From contig NZ_BMPU01000004.1 of assembly GCF_014647755.1 (NCBI RefSeq), positions 124,001-188,000 of the forward strand: a stretch of 64,000 nucleotides of DNA. The letters are read 5' to 3'. The DNA comes from Porphyromonas pasteri (GTDB taxonomy: Bacteria > Bacteroidota > Bacteroidia > Bacteroidales > Porphyromonadaceae). The notes under the pieces are model-generated. The model was given only the letters and a program-made list of their open reading frames with translations. It was not told where the DNA came from and ran no database searches. A program made the translations under genes and the position numbers. Each line of letters opens with the position of its first letter. The stretch's first letter is position 1. Positions 26,497 to 35,115 of the stretch are shown here, piece after piece.

Positions 26497-27393
26497 ATGA
26501 AATTTCAGAGATTAGCAGCCCTCACCTGCTTCGTAGCAGCAGGGATATTGATTAGCTCCTGCGACAAGGAGACCCCACGACAAGAGCAGAAGCCTGCTCA
26601 GCCCACGACACCCGTAGTACAACCCGAAGAGCCAGCAGCCCCAGGCGAGGCCCGCGTAGCTGTCGCTCAGCCAGGGGGCCTGGAGGCGGCTCTGAAGGGT
26701 CAAGATCTGGAGCAGCTCACTAAGCTCACCGTCCGCTCTGGCGCCCTAAACCAAGCCGACTTAGACTACGTGACCAAGAGCCTCAAGATCGAAGCGATCG
26801 ACCTGAGCGCTGCCACCCTCCGTCTCGGAGACGAGGATAAGGGCTTCTACGGCAATAGCACACTCAAGAAAATTACCGCCCCTGCAGATATCGAGAAGAC
26901 GCAGAAGGACTGGTTCTCCAATACCTTAGCCACAGAGATCATCTTCCCAGGCAATAAGCTCAAGAGCTTCGGTGGTGCCGTGTACAACGAGAAGCTCAAG
27001 AGCATCACCCTGCCCAACTCCGTAGAGGAGATCGGTGCAGCAGCCTTCGCCAATAGCAACTTCGAGAGCATCACACTCTCCACCAGCCTCAAGAGCATCC
27101 CCACCGAAGCCTTCAAGGGCTGCCGTCGTCTGACGAAGCTCACCATCCCCACGAGCGTAACGGAGATCAAGGACAACGTCTTCACGGGCTGCGCAAAGCT
27201 CAAGGAGATCACCTTCCTCTGCCCCGCTCCTACCTTCACCACCAACGACCTTGACGAAAACGCCTTTGAGGAATTCGACTACTCGATCGAGCCCACGTTC
27301 ACCGTACCGAAGGGTACGAAGGACGCCTACCTCAAGGCCCTCAACTGGTCGCCCAAAAGCCGCGTAGCTAAGTACTTCGTCGAGGCTGAATAA
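26497..27393 (+). CDS. BspA-like leucine-rich-repeat lipoprotein 1
   Basis: A 298-residue surface lipoprotein. Type II signal peptide with lipobox LISSC (Cys about 21), a Pro/Gln/Glu-rich stalk, then LRR_5 (BspA-type) repeats from about residue 110 to 250: KITAPADIEKTQ, IIFPGNKLKSFGGAVY, SITLPNSVEEIGAAAFA, SITLSTSLKSIPTEAFKG, LTIPTSVTEIKDNVFTG. BspA-like proteins in Tannerella and relatives mediate adhesion to host proteins or other bacteria. The start is the ATG at 26497 (MKFQRLAAL), since the longer frame begins inside the promoter. The next gene is a clear paralogue. Confidence 0.88.
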   Translation: MKFQRLAALTCFVAAGILISSCDKETPRQEQKPAQPTTPVVQPEEPAAPGEARVAVAQPGGLEAALKGQDLEQLTKLTVRSGALNQADLDYVTKSLKIEAIDLSAATLRLGDEDKGFYGNSTLKKITAPADIEKTQKDWFSNTLATEIIFPGNKLKSFGGAVYNEKLKSITLPNSVEEIGAAAFANSNFESITLSTSLKSIPTEAFKGCRRLTKLTIPTSVTEIKDNVFTGCAKLKEITFLCPAPTFTTNDLDENAFEEFDYSIEPTFTVPKGTKDAYLKALNWSPKSRVAKYFVEAE

Positions 27394-27513
27394 GCAAGTA
27401 TCCTCTATCAGCAAGCGCCCTTCTCACAGCCTGCATCCACACCCCCAAGCTAAGCGAGGGGATGAGGGAGCACTGTGAGAAGGGCGTACCTACCACCATA
27501 CAACGACTCGGAC

Positions 27514-28491
27514 ATGAACTACAAGAAGCTCCTTCCCCTCTTCGCAATAGCCCTCCTCACCTCTGCGGCATTCACTGCCTGCAGCACCGACACCCCCAAG
27601 ACGGAGAAGACGGACGGGAAGAAAGACCCACATACCGACGGCTCTACGGGAGCCACCACGAAGCCAGGCACGCCCGTGACGCCTACGCCTGCCGATCCCA
27701 AAGAGAATCTCCCTGCTCTACGCGAGGGCGAGGTCCGCATCGCCGTGCCACAGGCTGGCGGTCTGGAGGCAGCTCTCAAGGGGAAAGACCTCTCGAAGGT
27801 GCGCATCCTTCTCCTCACCTCGGGCGCTATCAACCAAGCCGACTGCGACTTCATCCGCTACCAAATGAAGGATCTCGAGGAGCTGGACATCAGCCGTGTA
27901 GCCTTCGGCATCGGTGATGATGAGTACGGGCTCAAGGACAACAAGAGCCTGAAGAAAATCATCGCTCCCGCGACGCTACGCCGCACAGCCGATGGATGGT
28001 TCAGCTACACCCGTGCCGAGGAGATCATCTTCCCTGGGGACAAGCTGCGCATCTTCGGTGGCGCTCTCTTCAACGAGCGAGCCAAGAAGATCACGCTCCC
28101 CGAGTCGGTAGAGGTCATCCTCGCCAATGCCTTCTGGAACAACAACAAGATGGAGTCCATCACCCTACCCAGCAAGATCAAGGTCATCCCCGCGCGTTGC
28201 TTCTACTTCTGCAAGAGCCTCAAGAGCATCGACATCCCCGCAGCTGTGACCGAGATCCAGGAAGATGCCTTCGCCGAATGTATACAGCTCGAGCGCATTA
28301 CCTTCCTCGGTGAAGCTCCCGCCCTGCCGAAGGGTAAGAACGGCCAGACGCTGAGTCCCTTTGCCTCCGTCGTATGGGAAGCGAGCGGACAGCGTAAGTG
28401 CGTCATCCGCGTCCCCAAGGGGAAGACTGAGAGCTTCCTCGAGAAGTGGCAATGGTCCGCTGACAAGGCCAGCCGCTTCGAGGAATACTAA
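27514..28491 (+). CDS. BspA-like leucine-rich-repeat lipoprotein 2
   Basis: A 325-residue paralogue of the preceding gene. Lipobox in SAAFTACS, a long Lys/Thr/Pro stalk, then the shared mature start (GEVRIAVPQAGGLEAALKGK against ARVAVAQPGGLEAALKGQ) and LRR_5 repeats: KIIAPATLRRT, EIIFPGDKLRIFGGALF, KITLPESVEVILANAFW, SITLPSKIKVIPARCFY, SIDIPAAVTEIQEDAFAE. Start at 27514 (MNYKKLL). It lies 120 bases after its paralogue with no strong terminator between, and 15 bases before the hydrolase lipoprotein, so the three may be co-transcribed. A role in surface adhesion is inferred. Confidence 0.88.
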   Translation: MNYKKLLPLFAIALLTSAAFTACSTDTPKTEKTDGKKDPHTDGSTGATTKPGTPVTPTPADPKENLPALREGEVRIAVPQAGGLEAALKGKDLSKVRILLLTSGAINQADCDFIRYQMKDLEELDISRVAFGIGDDEYGLKDNKSLKKIIAPATLRRTADGWFSYTRAEEIIFPGDKLRIFGGALFNERAKKITLPESVEVILANAFWNNNKMESITLPSKIKVIPARCFYFCKSLKSIDIPAAVTEIQEDAFAECIQLERITFLGEAPALPKGKNGQTLSPFASVVWEASGQRKCVIRVPKGKTESFLEKWQWSADKASRFEEY

Positions 28492-28506
28492 GCGACCACC
28501 CCGCCC

Positions 28507-29889
28507 ATGCGCACAGCACACACCTCACCCCTCCGCCCCAAGCTCTCCACCCTCCTACTCCCCATCGTAGCCCTCGGACTACTATGGGGATGTAGCGGGG
28601 AGAAGTCGAAGAGCGAGCCGAACGATGGTACCCAGCGCGGGACGTCCACCACGACGAGTGACGCAGCTATCGTAGACTACCTGCGCCAGCAGATCGATGT
28701 CGCCACCCCACAAGAAGCCCCCGAGGCCTGCTACAAGGAATACAGCACAGCCGAGGGCTACGGAGCGATGCAGGAGCAGCTATGGGAGCTCTGGCGCAAG
28801 GCCAATGCCGACCGCCTCGCCACACAGCCGTGGTCACTGAACTCCCCCAACGCTCTCGTCTGGAAGATCCCCCAAGGTGAAGAGATGCAGCTCCGCCTCT
28901 TCGCTAAGGGAGCTAAGGGAGCTAAGCCGGCCAGTGGCTATCCGCTCTTCATCAACCTCCATGGTGGCGGGCGCTACCCCGCAGAGCCTGGGCCATGGAC
29001 TTCGGAGATCAACGAGCAGGAGTGGTACACCCTCATGTCCTTCACTGATCGCTATGCCAATAGCCCCGCCCTCTACTTCGTCCCCCGCATGGCGGACGAC
29101 CGCAAGGGCAGATGGCACTACGCACCACAGCGCACTGCCTTCCGCCGTGCCTACCAGCTCGCCGTACTCCGAGGCGATGCAGACCCCGACCGAGTCTACC
29201 TCACGGGCATATCGGAGGGGGGCTACGGCTCCTTCCGCCTCGGACTCTTCATGCCCGACTACTTCGCAGCTGTCGGCCCTCTGGCTGCAGCTATCGAGAG
29301 TCTCGAGCTCGCAGAGAACCTGCGCAACGTAGCCTTCCGCTTCGACGTCGGGGAGCGCGACTATGAATACGACCGCATCCTCAACGCGATGGACTGGCGC
29401 GATAAGCTCAGCGAACTCGCCAAGGCCAATACAGAAGACTTCGTCCACGAGGCAAATATCATCGCTGGTCACGGGCACACCATCCCCTATCTGACGATGC
29501 CTCCATGGCTCTCGGAGCACAAGCGACGCGTGTACCCCAAGCACCTAAGCTACACCTACTACAATATCGACGACGGATTCTCCGACGGGGTCTATTACCT
29601 CGGCTTCGGCGGGATCAAGCACAGCAGCGACGCCCGTCTGCATCTCGATGTACGGCATGAGGGCAATAGCTTCGACGTGGAGACCAAGCTCCTGCGTGGT
29701 ACAGCCCAAGGCACGCTGACCCTATATGTCGATCATGTGGACTTCACTAAGCCCATCGTCGTCAAGCACAATGGGCGGGTCATCTTCTCGGAGGTGCTAC
29801 GCCCCAACAAGGGGGTGATGGCCGAGGCTATCGCACGCTTCGGTGATCCCAAGCGCATCTTCCCCGCCAAGGTCATGATACCGCTCTAA
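28507..29889 (+). CDS. Alpha/beta-hydrolase lipoprotein (esterase-like)
   Basis: A 460-residue lipoprotein (lipobox GLLWGC) with an alpha/beta-hydrolase fold of the PHB-depolymerase/feruloyl-esterase-like type. The oxyanion-side motif FINLHGGGRYP and the nucleophile elbow GISEGGYGSF (GxSxG) are clear. The likely acid is in RFDVGERDYEYDR and the His in IIAGHGHTIPY. An extra C-terminal beta-domain (about 370-460) ends KVMIPL. Substrate unknown: a glycan-linked ester or peptide is plausible. It is exported and probably surface exposed, encoded directly after two adhesin-like lipoproteins and closed by a terminator. Confidence 0.8.
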   Translation: MRTAHTSPLRPKLSTLLLPIVALGLLWGCSGEKSKSEPNDGTQRGTSTTTSDAAIVDYLRQQIDVATPQEAPEACYKEYSTAEGYGAMQEQLWELWRKANADRLATQPWSLNSPNALVWKIPQGEEMQLRLFAKGAKGAKPASGYPLFINLHGGGRYPAEPGPWTSEINEQEWYTLMSFTDRYANSPALYFVPRMADDRKGRWHYAPQRTAFRRAYQLAVLRGDADPDRVYLTGISEGGYGSFRLGLFMPDYFAAVGPLAAAIESLELAENLRNVAFRFDVGERDYEYDRILNAMDWRDKLSELAKANTEDFVHEANIIAGHGHTIPYLTMPPWLSEHKRRVYPKHLSYTYYNIDDGFSDGVYYLGFGGIKHSSDARLHLDVRHEGNSFDVETKLLRGTAQGTLTLYVDHVDFTKPIVVKHNGRVIFSEVLRPNKGVMAEAIARFGDPKRIFPAKVMIPL

Positions 29890-29931
29890 GGTCGATCAGT
29901 CAAGCAGTCCACGGAGCAAGCTACCGACAAG

Positions 29932-29974
29932 AGAGCCCCCCGACAGCGTCCTACGGATGCCATCGGGGGGCTCT
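29932..29974 (+). terminator. Intrinsic terminator
   Basis: 12-bp stem AGAGCCCCCCGA (29932-29943) with TCGGGGGGCTCT (29963-29974), then TCTTTG. Confidence 0.9.
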
Positions 29975-30111
29975 TCTTTGCTTCATACACGATGAGGACG
30001 GCAGTAGAGGCGCTGAGATCGGGGCTTTTATCAGTTACCAAGGCTCGGGCGAGGGCTGATGTACAGCGACTTCTATGCAGGGAGCACGGCCAAAGACTGC
30101 CGAGATTTCTG

Positions 30112-30119
30112 TATCTTTG
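30112..30119 (+). promoter_or_regulatory. -7 box TATCTTTG
   Basis: TAnnTTTG match 53 bases before the K+/H+ antiporter start at 30172. Confidence 0.65.
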
Positions 30120-30171
30120 TTTAGGCCGATGGCCCACAGCTCTACTCACTCCCGCCCTCTCACAACTATAT

Positions 30172-31647
30172 ATGCCTATGGATCATGCTCTCGTAGCCTT
30201 CGAACCATATATCCTCGTAGGATCTTTCCTGATGCTCGCCGGTATCATCGCCGGTAAGGTGGGCACGCGCTTTGGGGTGCCTGCCCTGCTCCTCTTCCTC
30301 ATCACAGGGATGCTCTTCGGCAGTGCGGGCCTCGGGATCCAATACAACGACACGAACAAGACGCAGTTCGTCGGGATGATCGCCCTGACGGTCATCCTCT
30401 TCTTCGGGGGCTTCGAGACGAAGCTCAAGGAGATGCGCACCGTCCTCGGCCCGGGGATCATGCTCTCTACGGTAGGTGTCATCTTGACGACGCTCTGTCT
30501 CGGGGGCTTCTTCTATGGCATGGACCTCATAGGCTGGGCGCCCGTACACTTCACCTTCCCCATCGCCCTTCTGCTGGCAGCGACGATGTCAAGTACCGAC
30601 TCCGCCTCGGTCTTCGCCCTCCTGCGCTCGAAGAATATGCACCTCAAGGAAGGCCTGCGCCCCATCCTCGAGCTCGAGAGTGGTAGTAATGACCCGATGG
30701 CCTACATGCTCACCATCGCCCTCATCCAGTTCATCACAGGGGGCACGGACGGCTCATGGACAAGCATCCTCGTGACCTTCGTACTGCAGTTCTCCGTCGG
30801 TGGTCTGATGGGGTATCTCTCTGGCTACATCACTCCCCTCCTGATTAATAAGGCCAACATCGGCAACGGAGCACTCTACCCCATCCTCCTCCTGTGCTTC
30901 GTCTTCCTCACCTTCTCCGCTACCTCGCTCCTGCATGGCAATGGCTACCTCGCCGTCTATATCATGGGCGTACTCGTGGGGAATAAGAAGCTCGTACACA
31001 AGAAGAGTATCGAGACCTTCGTCGATGGGCTGACGTGGCTCCTACAGATCTCGCTCTTCATCATCCTCGGGCTCTTCGTCGATGCTAAAAGCCTGCTCCC
31101 CATCACAGGCTTTGCCGTGCTGGCGGGTCTCTTTATGATCTTCGTGGCACGTCCGCTGGCGGTACAGCTCAGCCTCATCTTCTTCCCACGCATCAGCATG
31201 CGCGGGCGCTGCTTCCTCTCGTGGGTGGGCCTGCGTGGCGCCGTGCCGATCATCTTCGCCACCTACCCGATGATGAGTCAGGTCGAGGGCGCTGAGACGC
31301 TCTTCAACATCGTCTACGTCATCACCCTCCTCTCGCTGCTCATCCAGGGGAGCACCCTGCCTGCCGTGGCGCGCTTCCTCGGTCTCGACGAAGAGGTCAA
31401 GGTCAAGGTCAGCCACTTCGGCGTCGAGATCCCTCAATACACGGGGGCAAAGATGGTCGAGCGTACCGTCACGGGCAAGATGCTCCGTGAGGGCAATAAG
31501 CTTATGGAGCTGGACCTCAAGGAGGAAGAGCTCGTGATCCTCGTGCGCCGTGGTGAGAACTATATGGTCCCCAAGGGCAAGCTCGAGCTCGAAGTCGGTG
31601 ACATCCTTCTGATTGTCTTCGAGCAAAATACCGAACAGAGCGCCTAA
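30172..31647 (+). CDS. K+/H+ antiporter with RCK_C domain (NhaP2/CvrA type)
   Basis: A 491-residue CPA-family antiporter. The membrane part (about 1-390) has 12 or so spans with TRFGVPALLLFLITGMLFG, the ion site TMSSTDSASVFALLR, and LELESGSNDPMAYML. The C-terminal 75 residues form a TrkA_C/RCK_C domain (KMLREGNKLMELDLKEEEL, VLEVGDILLIVFE-like end), as in NhaP2 potassium/proton antiporters. The start at 30172 or 30178 fits; the longer frame from 29992 begins before the promoter. The stop overlaps the possible TTG start of the MATE gene, so the two are probably one operon controlling ion balance and export. Confidence 0.9.
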   Translation: MPMDHALVAFEPYILVGSFLMLAGIIAGKVGTRFGVPALLLFLITGMLFGSAGLGIQYNDTNKTQFVGMIALTVILFFGGFETKLKEMRTVLGPGIMLSTVGVILTTLCLGGFFYGMDLIGWAPVHFTFPIALLLAATMSSTDSASVFALLRSKNMHLKEGLRPILELESGSNDPMAYMLTIALIQFITGGTDGSWTSILVTFVLQFSVGGLMGYLSGYITPLLINKANIGNGALYPILLLCFVFLTFSATSLLHGNGYLAVYIMGVLVGNKKLVHKKSIETFVDGLTWLLQISLFIILGLFVDAKSLLPITGFAVLAGLFMIFVARPLAVQLSLIFFPRISMRGRCFLSWVGLRGAVPIIFATYPMMSQVEGAETLFNIVYVITLLSLLIQGSTLPAVARFLGLDEEVKVKVSHFGVEIPQYTGAKMVERTVTGKMLREGNKLMELDLKEEELVILVRRGENYMVPKGKLELEVGDILLIVFEQNTEQSA

Positions 31648-31648
31648 A

Positions 31649-33010
31649 GTGAAGTCCTCCGACATCCTGCGCCGTATCTGGGGCCTCGCGCTGCCCAACA
31701 TCCTCTCCAACGTCACCGTACCGCTCCTCATGCTCGCCGACACGGCGATGGCGGGGCGTATGGCCACAGCCGACAGCATCGCAGCGGTAGCCATCGGCGC
31801 CGCTATCACCCAGTTCGTCATCGGCATCTGGAGCCTACTACGTATGGGCACGACGGGCTTTACAGCTCAGGCGTGGGGCGCATGTGACGTGCGCGCCCTC
31901 CTACGTCAGCTCACCTCAGGCTCGATCATCGCGCTCGTCGTTGGCCTGCTCCTCATCCTCCTGCGCCCGCTCTATGTCGCTCCCGCAGCCGAACTCCTAC
32001 AGGCAGGTGCCGACATGCACCTACCCGAGGCGCAGACCTACCTCCATTACTCCTTCCTCGGCGCACCTGCCGCCCTCTTGCTCTACGTGTATAATGGCTG
32101 GCTCATCGGCGTACAGCGGATGAAGCTCGTCATGAGCGTGAGCATCGCCTGCAACCTGCTGAACATCCTCTTCAGCTACCTCCTTGCCTTCCCCGCAGGG
32201 ATGGGTGTCGGGGGCTTGGCACTGGGCACGGTGCTCGCGCAGTACACGGCCGTCCTACTCCTCGCGCTCGGCGGCCTGCGCTACGAAGGGCGCATCCTCC
32301 GCCACCTCTCCAGGGAGTACCTCTGGCACCCCGAGACGCTCGTTCGCTACTTCCATGTCGGGAAGTACCTCCTCATCCGCACGCTTCTCTTGCAGGCGGT
32401 GATGCTCTCCTTCATCCGCTATGGGGGAGCTATCGGCGTGACGAGGCTAGCTGCCAACAGCCTGCTGATGCAGCTCTTCACGCTCTTCTCCTACTTTATG
32501 GATGGGCTGGCCTATGCCGCCGAAGCCCTCGTAGGCGAAGCTATTGGCGGGCGTAAGTTCGGACACCTACGACTGATCATCCGCATCACACTGCAGGTAG
32601 GCTTCGTCGTCGCCCTCATCACGAGTATCCTCTACGCCCTCTTCCCCCGCCCCCTCCTCGAGCTCCTCACCGACAAGCAAGAGGTACTTAAGCTCGCTCT
32701 CAGCGATAGCTTCCTGATGGCCGCCGTGCCGATATTCTCCTACCTGGCCTTCCTCTGGGACGGCATCTTAGTCGGTGCGACGGACAGCAAGAGCATGAGC
32801 ATCGGGGTAGCTGGTGGCGCGATGTCGTACTTCATCGTTGCGGAGAGCATCGCCACTATAGGTAGTGGCACCATGCTCTGGTTCGCCTTCCTCAACTACC
32901 TCCTCGTCCGCAGCTTCATCGAGTACTACCTCGGCATGCGTCGCATCCGAGCGCTCAGCCAAGAAGTGCATGATACTCGCCATTCCTCCTATACTTATAG
33001 GCTGAAATAG
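31649..33010 (+). CDS. MATE family efflux transporter
   Basis: A multidrug and toxin extrusion transporter of about 453 residues with 12 hydrophobic spans in two halves, closest in look to the DinF/NorM-like bacterial group: LALPNILSNVTVPLLMLADT at the start, GTTGFTAQAWGA, and the second-half motif YFMDGLAYAAEALVGEAIGG. It should export cationic or aromatic compounds using Na+ or H+. I choose GTG at 31649, one base after the preceding stop; a TTG at 31613 inside the upstream gene is the alternative. A new -7 box lies 3 bases after its stop, so the operon ends here. Confidence 0.88.
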   Translation: MKSSDILRRIWGLALPNILSNVTVPLLMLADTAMAGRMATADSIAAVAIGAAITQFVIGIWSLLRMGTTGFTAQAWGACDVRALLRQLTSGSIIALVVGLLLILLRPLYVAPAAELLQAGADMHLPEAQTYLHYSFLGAPAALLLYVYNGWLIGVQRMKLVMSVSIACNLLNILFSYLLAFPAGMGVGGLALGTVLAQYTAVLLLALGGLRYEGRILRHLSREYLWHPETLVRYFHVGKYLLIRTLLLQAVMLSFIRYGGAIGVTRLAANSLLMQLFTLFSYFMDGLAYAAEALVGEAIGGRKFGHLRLIIRITLQVGFVVALITSILYALFPRPLLELLTDKQEVLKLALSDSFLMAAVPIFSYLAFLWDGILVGATDSKSMSIGVAGGAMSYFIVAESIATIGSGTMLWFAFLNYLLVRSFIEYYLGMRRIRALSQEVHDTRHSSYTYRLK

Positions 33011-33012
33011 AC

Positions 33013-33020
33013 TATCTTTG
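33013..33020 (+). promoter_or_regulatory. -7 box TATCTTTG
   Basis: TAnnTTTG match 70 bases before the CobJ-CobH fusion gene. Confidence 0.65.
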
Positions 33021-33089
33021 TGATAGAAATCCAAAACTATTCAACTGCAGGTATCTTACCTCTCCACTATTCAAGTACCCCTATTTTAG

Positions 33090-34505
33090 ATGAAAAAGAA
33101 TAAGATCATCGTCGCCGGCATCGGCCCTGGTAGCCCCGAGGATATCACCCCGGCCGTACTCCAAGCCGTGCAGGCCTCTGATGTGATCGTCGGATACAAG
33201 TATTACTTCCGCTTTATCAAGGACTATGTCCGCCCCGATGCCCTGTGTATCGACAGCGGGATGAAGGCTGAGCGTCAGCGCGCCGAGGAGGCCTTCCGCT
33301 ACGCCCTCGAGGGCAAGACCGTCTGCGTCATCTCCTCAGGCGATGCAGGCATCTACGGCATGTCGCCCCTGATCTATGAGATGATGCGCGAGAAGGGCAT
33401 CACGGATCAAGTCGAGGTAGAGGTACTCCCTGGCATCAGCGCCTTCCAGAAGGCCGCCGCTCTGCTCGGCTGCCCCATCGGCCATGACCTGTGTATCATC
33501 TCGCTCTCCGACCTGATGACGCCTTGGCTTCGTATCGAGAAGCGCATCGAGGCTGCCGCAGCAGGCGACTTCATCACCGCCATCTACAACCCCAAGAGCC
33601 AAGGTCGCTACTGGCAGATCTACCGCCTGCTGGAGATCTTCGCCCAGCACCGCAGTCCCGACACGCCCATCGGCTACGTCCGCCAGGCAGGTCGTGAAGA
33701 GCAGGTCGTCAAGCTCACCACGCTCGCAGAGTTTGATCCCGAGGAGCTCGATATGTTCACCGTCGTGATCATCGGCAATACGCAGAGCTACAACTTCGAA
33801 GGGCACTTCATCACTCCTCGTGGCTACTATGACGAAGGTACACTCGACAAGGATGCGAAGATCGGTCAGGCGATCATGATCGAGAGCTTCCGCACGATCA
33901 ATAGCGAGCTGGCGAACCCCAACATCCCCCTCGACCACAAGTGGGCGCTCATCCACTCGATCCACACCACGGCGGACTTCGAGATGGAGAAGATCCTCTA
34001 CTCCGACCCTGGTGCGGTATCCAGCATCTATCAGGCGATGCTCGACGGGAAGTTCGACACCATCATCACCGACGTCACCATGGTGGCTTCGGGTATCCGC
34101 AAGGGCATGCTGGAGCGTCTTGGCCTGCAGGTCAAGTGCTACCTCAACGATCCTCGCACGAAGGAGCTTGCCGACCTGAAGGGTATCACGCGCTCGCAGG
34201 CAGGTATTCGTCTCGCCGTCGAGGAGCATCCCAATGCGCTCTTCGCCGTGGGTAATGCCCCCACCGCTATCATCGAGCTCTGCGACCTCATCCGTCGTGG
34301 CAAGGCCCAGCCTACGGGTATGGTCGTCGCGCCCGTCGGCTTCGTGCAGGTACGCGAGTCGAAGTATATGGCGAAGGTCTTCAAGGACATCCCCAAGATC
34401 ATCGTCGAAGGCCGTAAGGGCGGTAGCAACCTCGCTGCCACGCTGGTCAACTCCATCCTCACGCTGGACGACGCCGAGGCCTTGCGCCCTGGCCGTGACG
34501 TCTAA
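33090..34505 (+). CDS. CobJ-CobH fusion: precorrin-3B C17-methyltransferase / precorrin-8X methylmutase
   Basis: A 471-residue fusion of two cobalamin-ring enzymes. Residues about 4-245 are a CobJ/CbiH SAM-dependent methyltransferase (VAGIGPGSPEDITPAV, SSGDAGIYGMSPL, VEVLPGISAFQKAAALLG, AIYNPKSQGR). Residues about 255-465 are CobH/CbiC precorrin-8X methylmutase (PLDHKWALIHSIHTTADFEM, DVTMVASGIRK, GNAPTAIIEL, VVAPVGFVQVRESK). Each domain is full length. CobJ ring-contracts precorrin-3B or its cobalt form; CobH makes (hydrogeno)byrinate by methyl migration. No other cob gene is within the window, and a strong terminator isolates it. It matters for supplying B12 to NrdJ. Confidence 0.95.
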   Translation: MKKNKIIVAGIGPGSPEDITPAVLQAVQASDVIVGYKYYFRFIKDYVRPDALCIDSGMKAERQRAEEAFRYALEGKTVCVISSGDAGIYGMSPLIYEMMREKGITDQVEVEVLPGISAFQKAAALLGCPIGHDLCIISLSDLMTPWLRIEKRIEAAAAGDFITAIYNPKSQGRYWQIYRLLEIFAQHRSPDTPIGYVRQAGREEQVVKLTTLAEFDPEELDMFTVVIIGNTQSYNFEGHFITPRGYYDEGTLDKDAKIGQAIMIESFRTINSELANPNIPLDHKWALIHSIHTTADFEMEKILYSDPGAVSSIYQAMLDGKFDTIITDVTMVASGIRKGMLERLGLQVKCYLNDPRTKELADLKGITRSQAGIRLAVEEHPNALFAVGNAPTAIIELCDLIRRGKAQPTGMVVAPVGFVQVRESKYMAKVFKDIPKIIVEGRKGGSNLAATLVNSILTLDDAEALRPGRDV

Positions 34506-34532
34506 GTCGTCCCGCACAATCCCCATACACGT

Positions 34533-34566
34533 ATGCGGCTGCACCGAGCGCTCGGTGCAGCCGCAT
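34533..34566 (+). terminator. Terminator, repeated GCTGCACCGAG type
   Basis: Perfect 34-base palindrome: ATGCGGCTGCACCGAGC (34533-34549) with its complement (34550-34566), then CTTTAT. A homologous stem ends the MFS gene at 36368. Confidence 0.88.
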
Positions 34567-34636
34567 GCTTTATATCCGTATTGCTTTGCCTCCCATCCAA
34601 TACGAAGACAAGCGCTCCCCTTCACGAGAAATAGTT

Positions 34637-34745
34637 CGCGCCTCATAGTACTTTTCCTCCGTCCACGTACGTAGATTTATCATCCATGCACGTCGTCCCT
34701 AATATCCACGCACGTAGATTTTAAGACCACGCACATAGCCGAAGG
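34637..34745. repeat. Element copy 3, phased CCACGTACGTAG cores
   Basis: A partial, more decayed relative of the 260-bp element in the orientation of copy 1. Cores TCCACGTACGTA, TCCATGCACGTC, TCCACGCACGTA and a decayed ACCACGCACATA follow each other every 21-22 bp. Unlike the other copies it has no TATATA-core array beside it. The remaining 34746-35033 stretch has no supported gene. Confidence 0.8.
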
Positions 34746-35033
34746 TTTCCCCATACTCCTCCGCGCCTTTTCCTGTACAGCCTCACACCTTTTCCCGCGC
34801 CCCCTCACAACCTCTCCCCTATCAAAGTACAGCACGCACGAGTACCTCAAGTGCTTGCACTTATGCTTTGGGATCACTTCCCTCCCAGTGATCCGACCAA
34901 GGGGAAATGCCACCGCAAGCAGCCTCAAGACATACGAATATATAGCCGTTAGCCCGTAAGTTTATTCTAATAAAGCATCCTGAAAACACCACAAATCTCA
35001 GGAATACAGATCAAGTTTTAAAATATTTTTAGT

Positions 35034-35041
35034 TATATTTG
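35034..35041 (+). promoter_or_regulatory. -7 box TATATTTG
   Basis: TAnnTTTG match 75 bases before the MFS transporter start at 35116. Confidence 0.65.
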
Positions 35042-35115
35042 CGGTAGCTACAAGTCAAACTACTGCTTTTTATTTGTGTGACTTGACAACACGAAAGCCA
35101 AAATATCCCCCTCAT

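Noticed and set aside
31613-31648. TTG start giving a longer MATE protein
   Set aside because: These residues overlap the antiporter gene and are not part of the MATE fold; GTG at 31649 directly after the stop is preferred.
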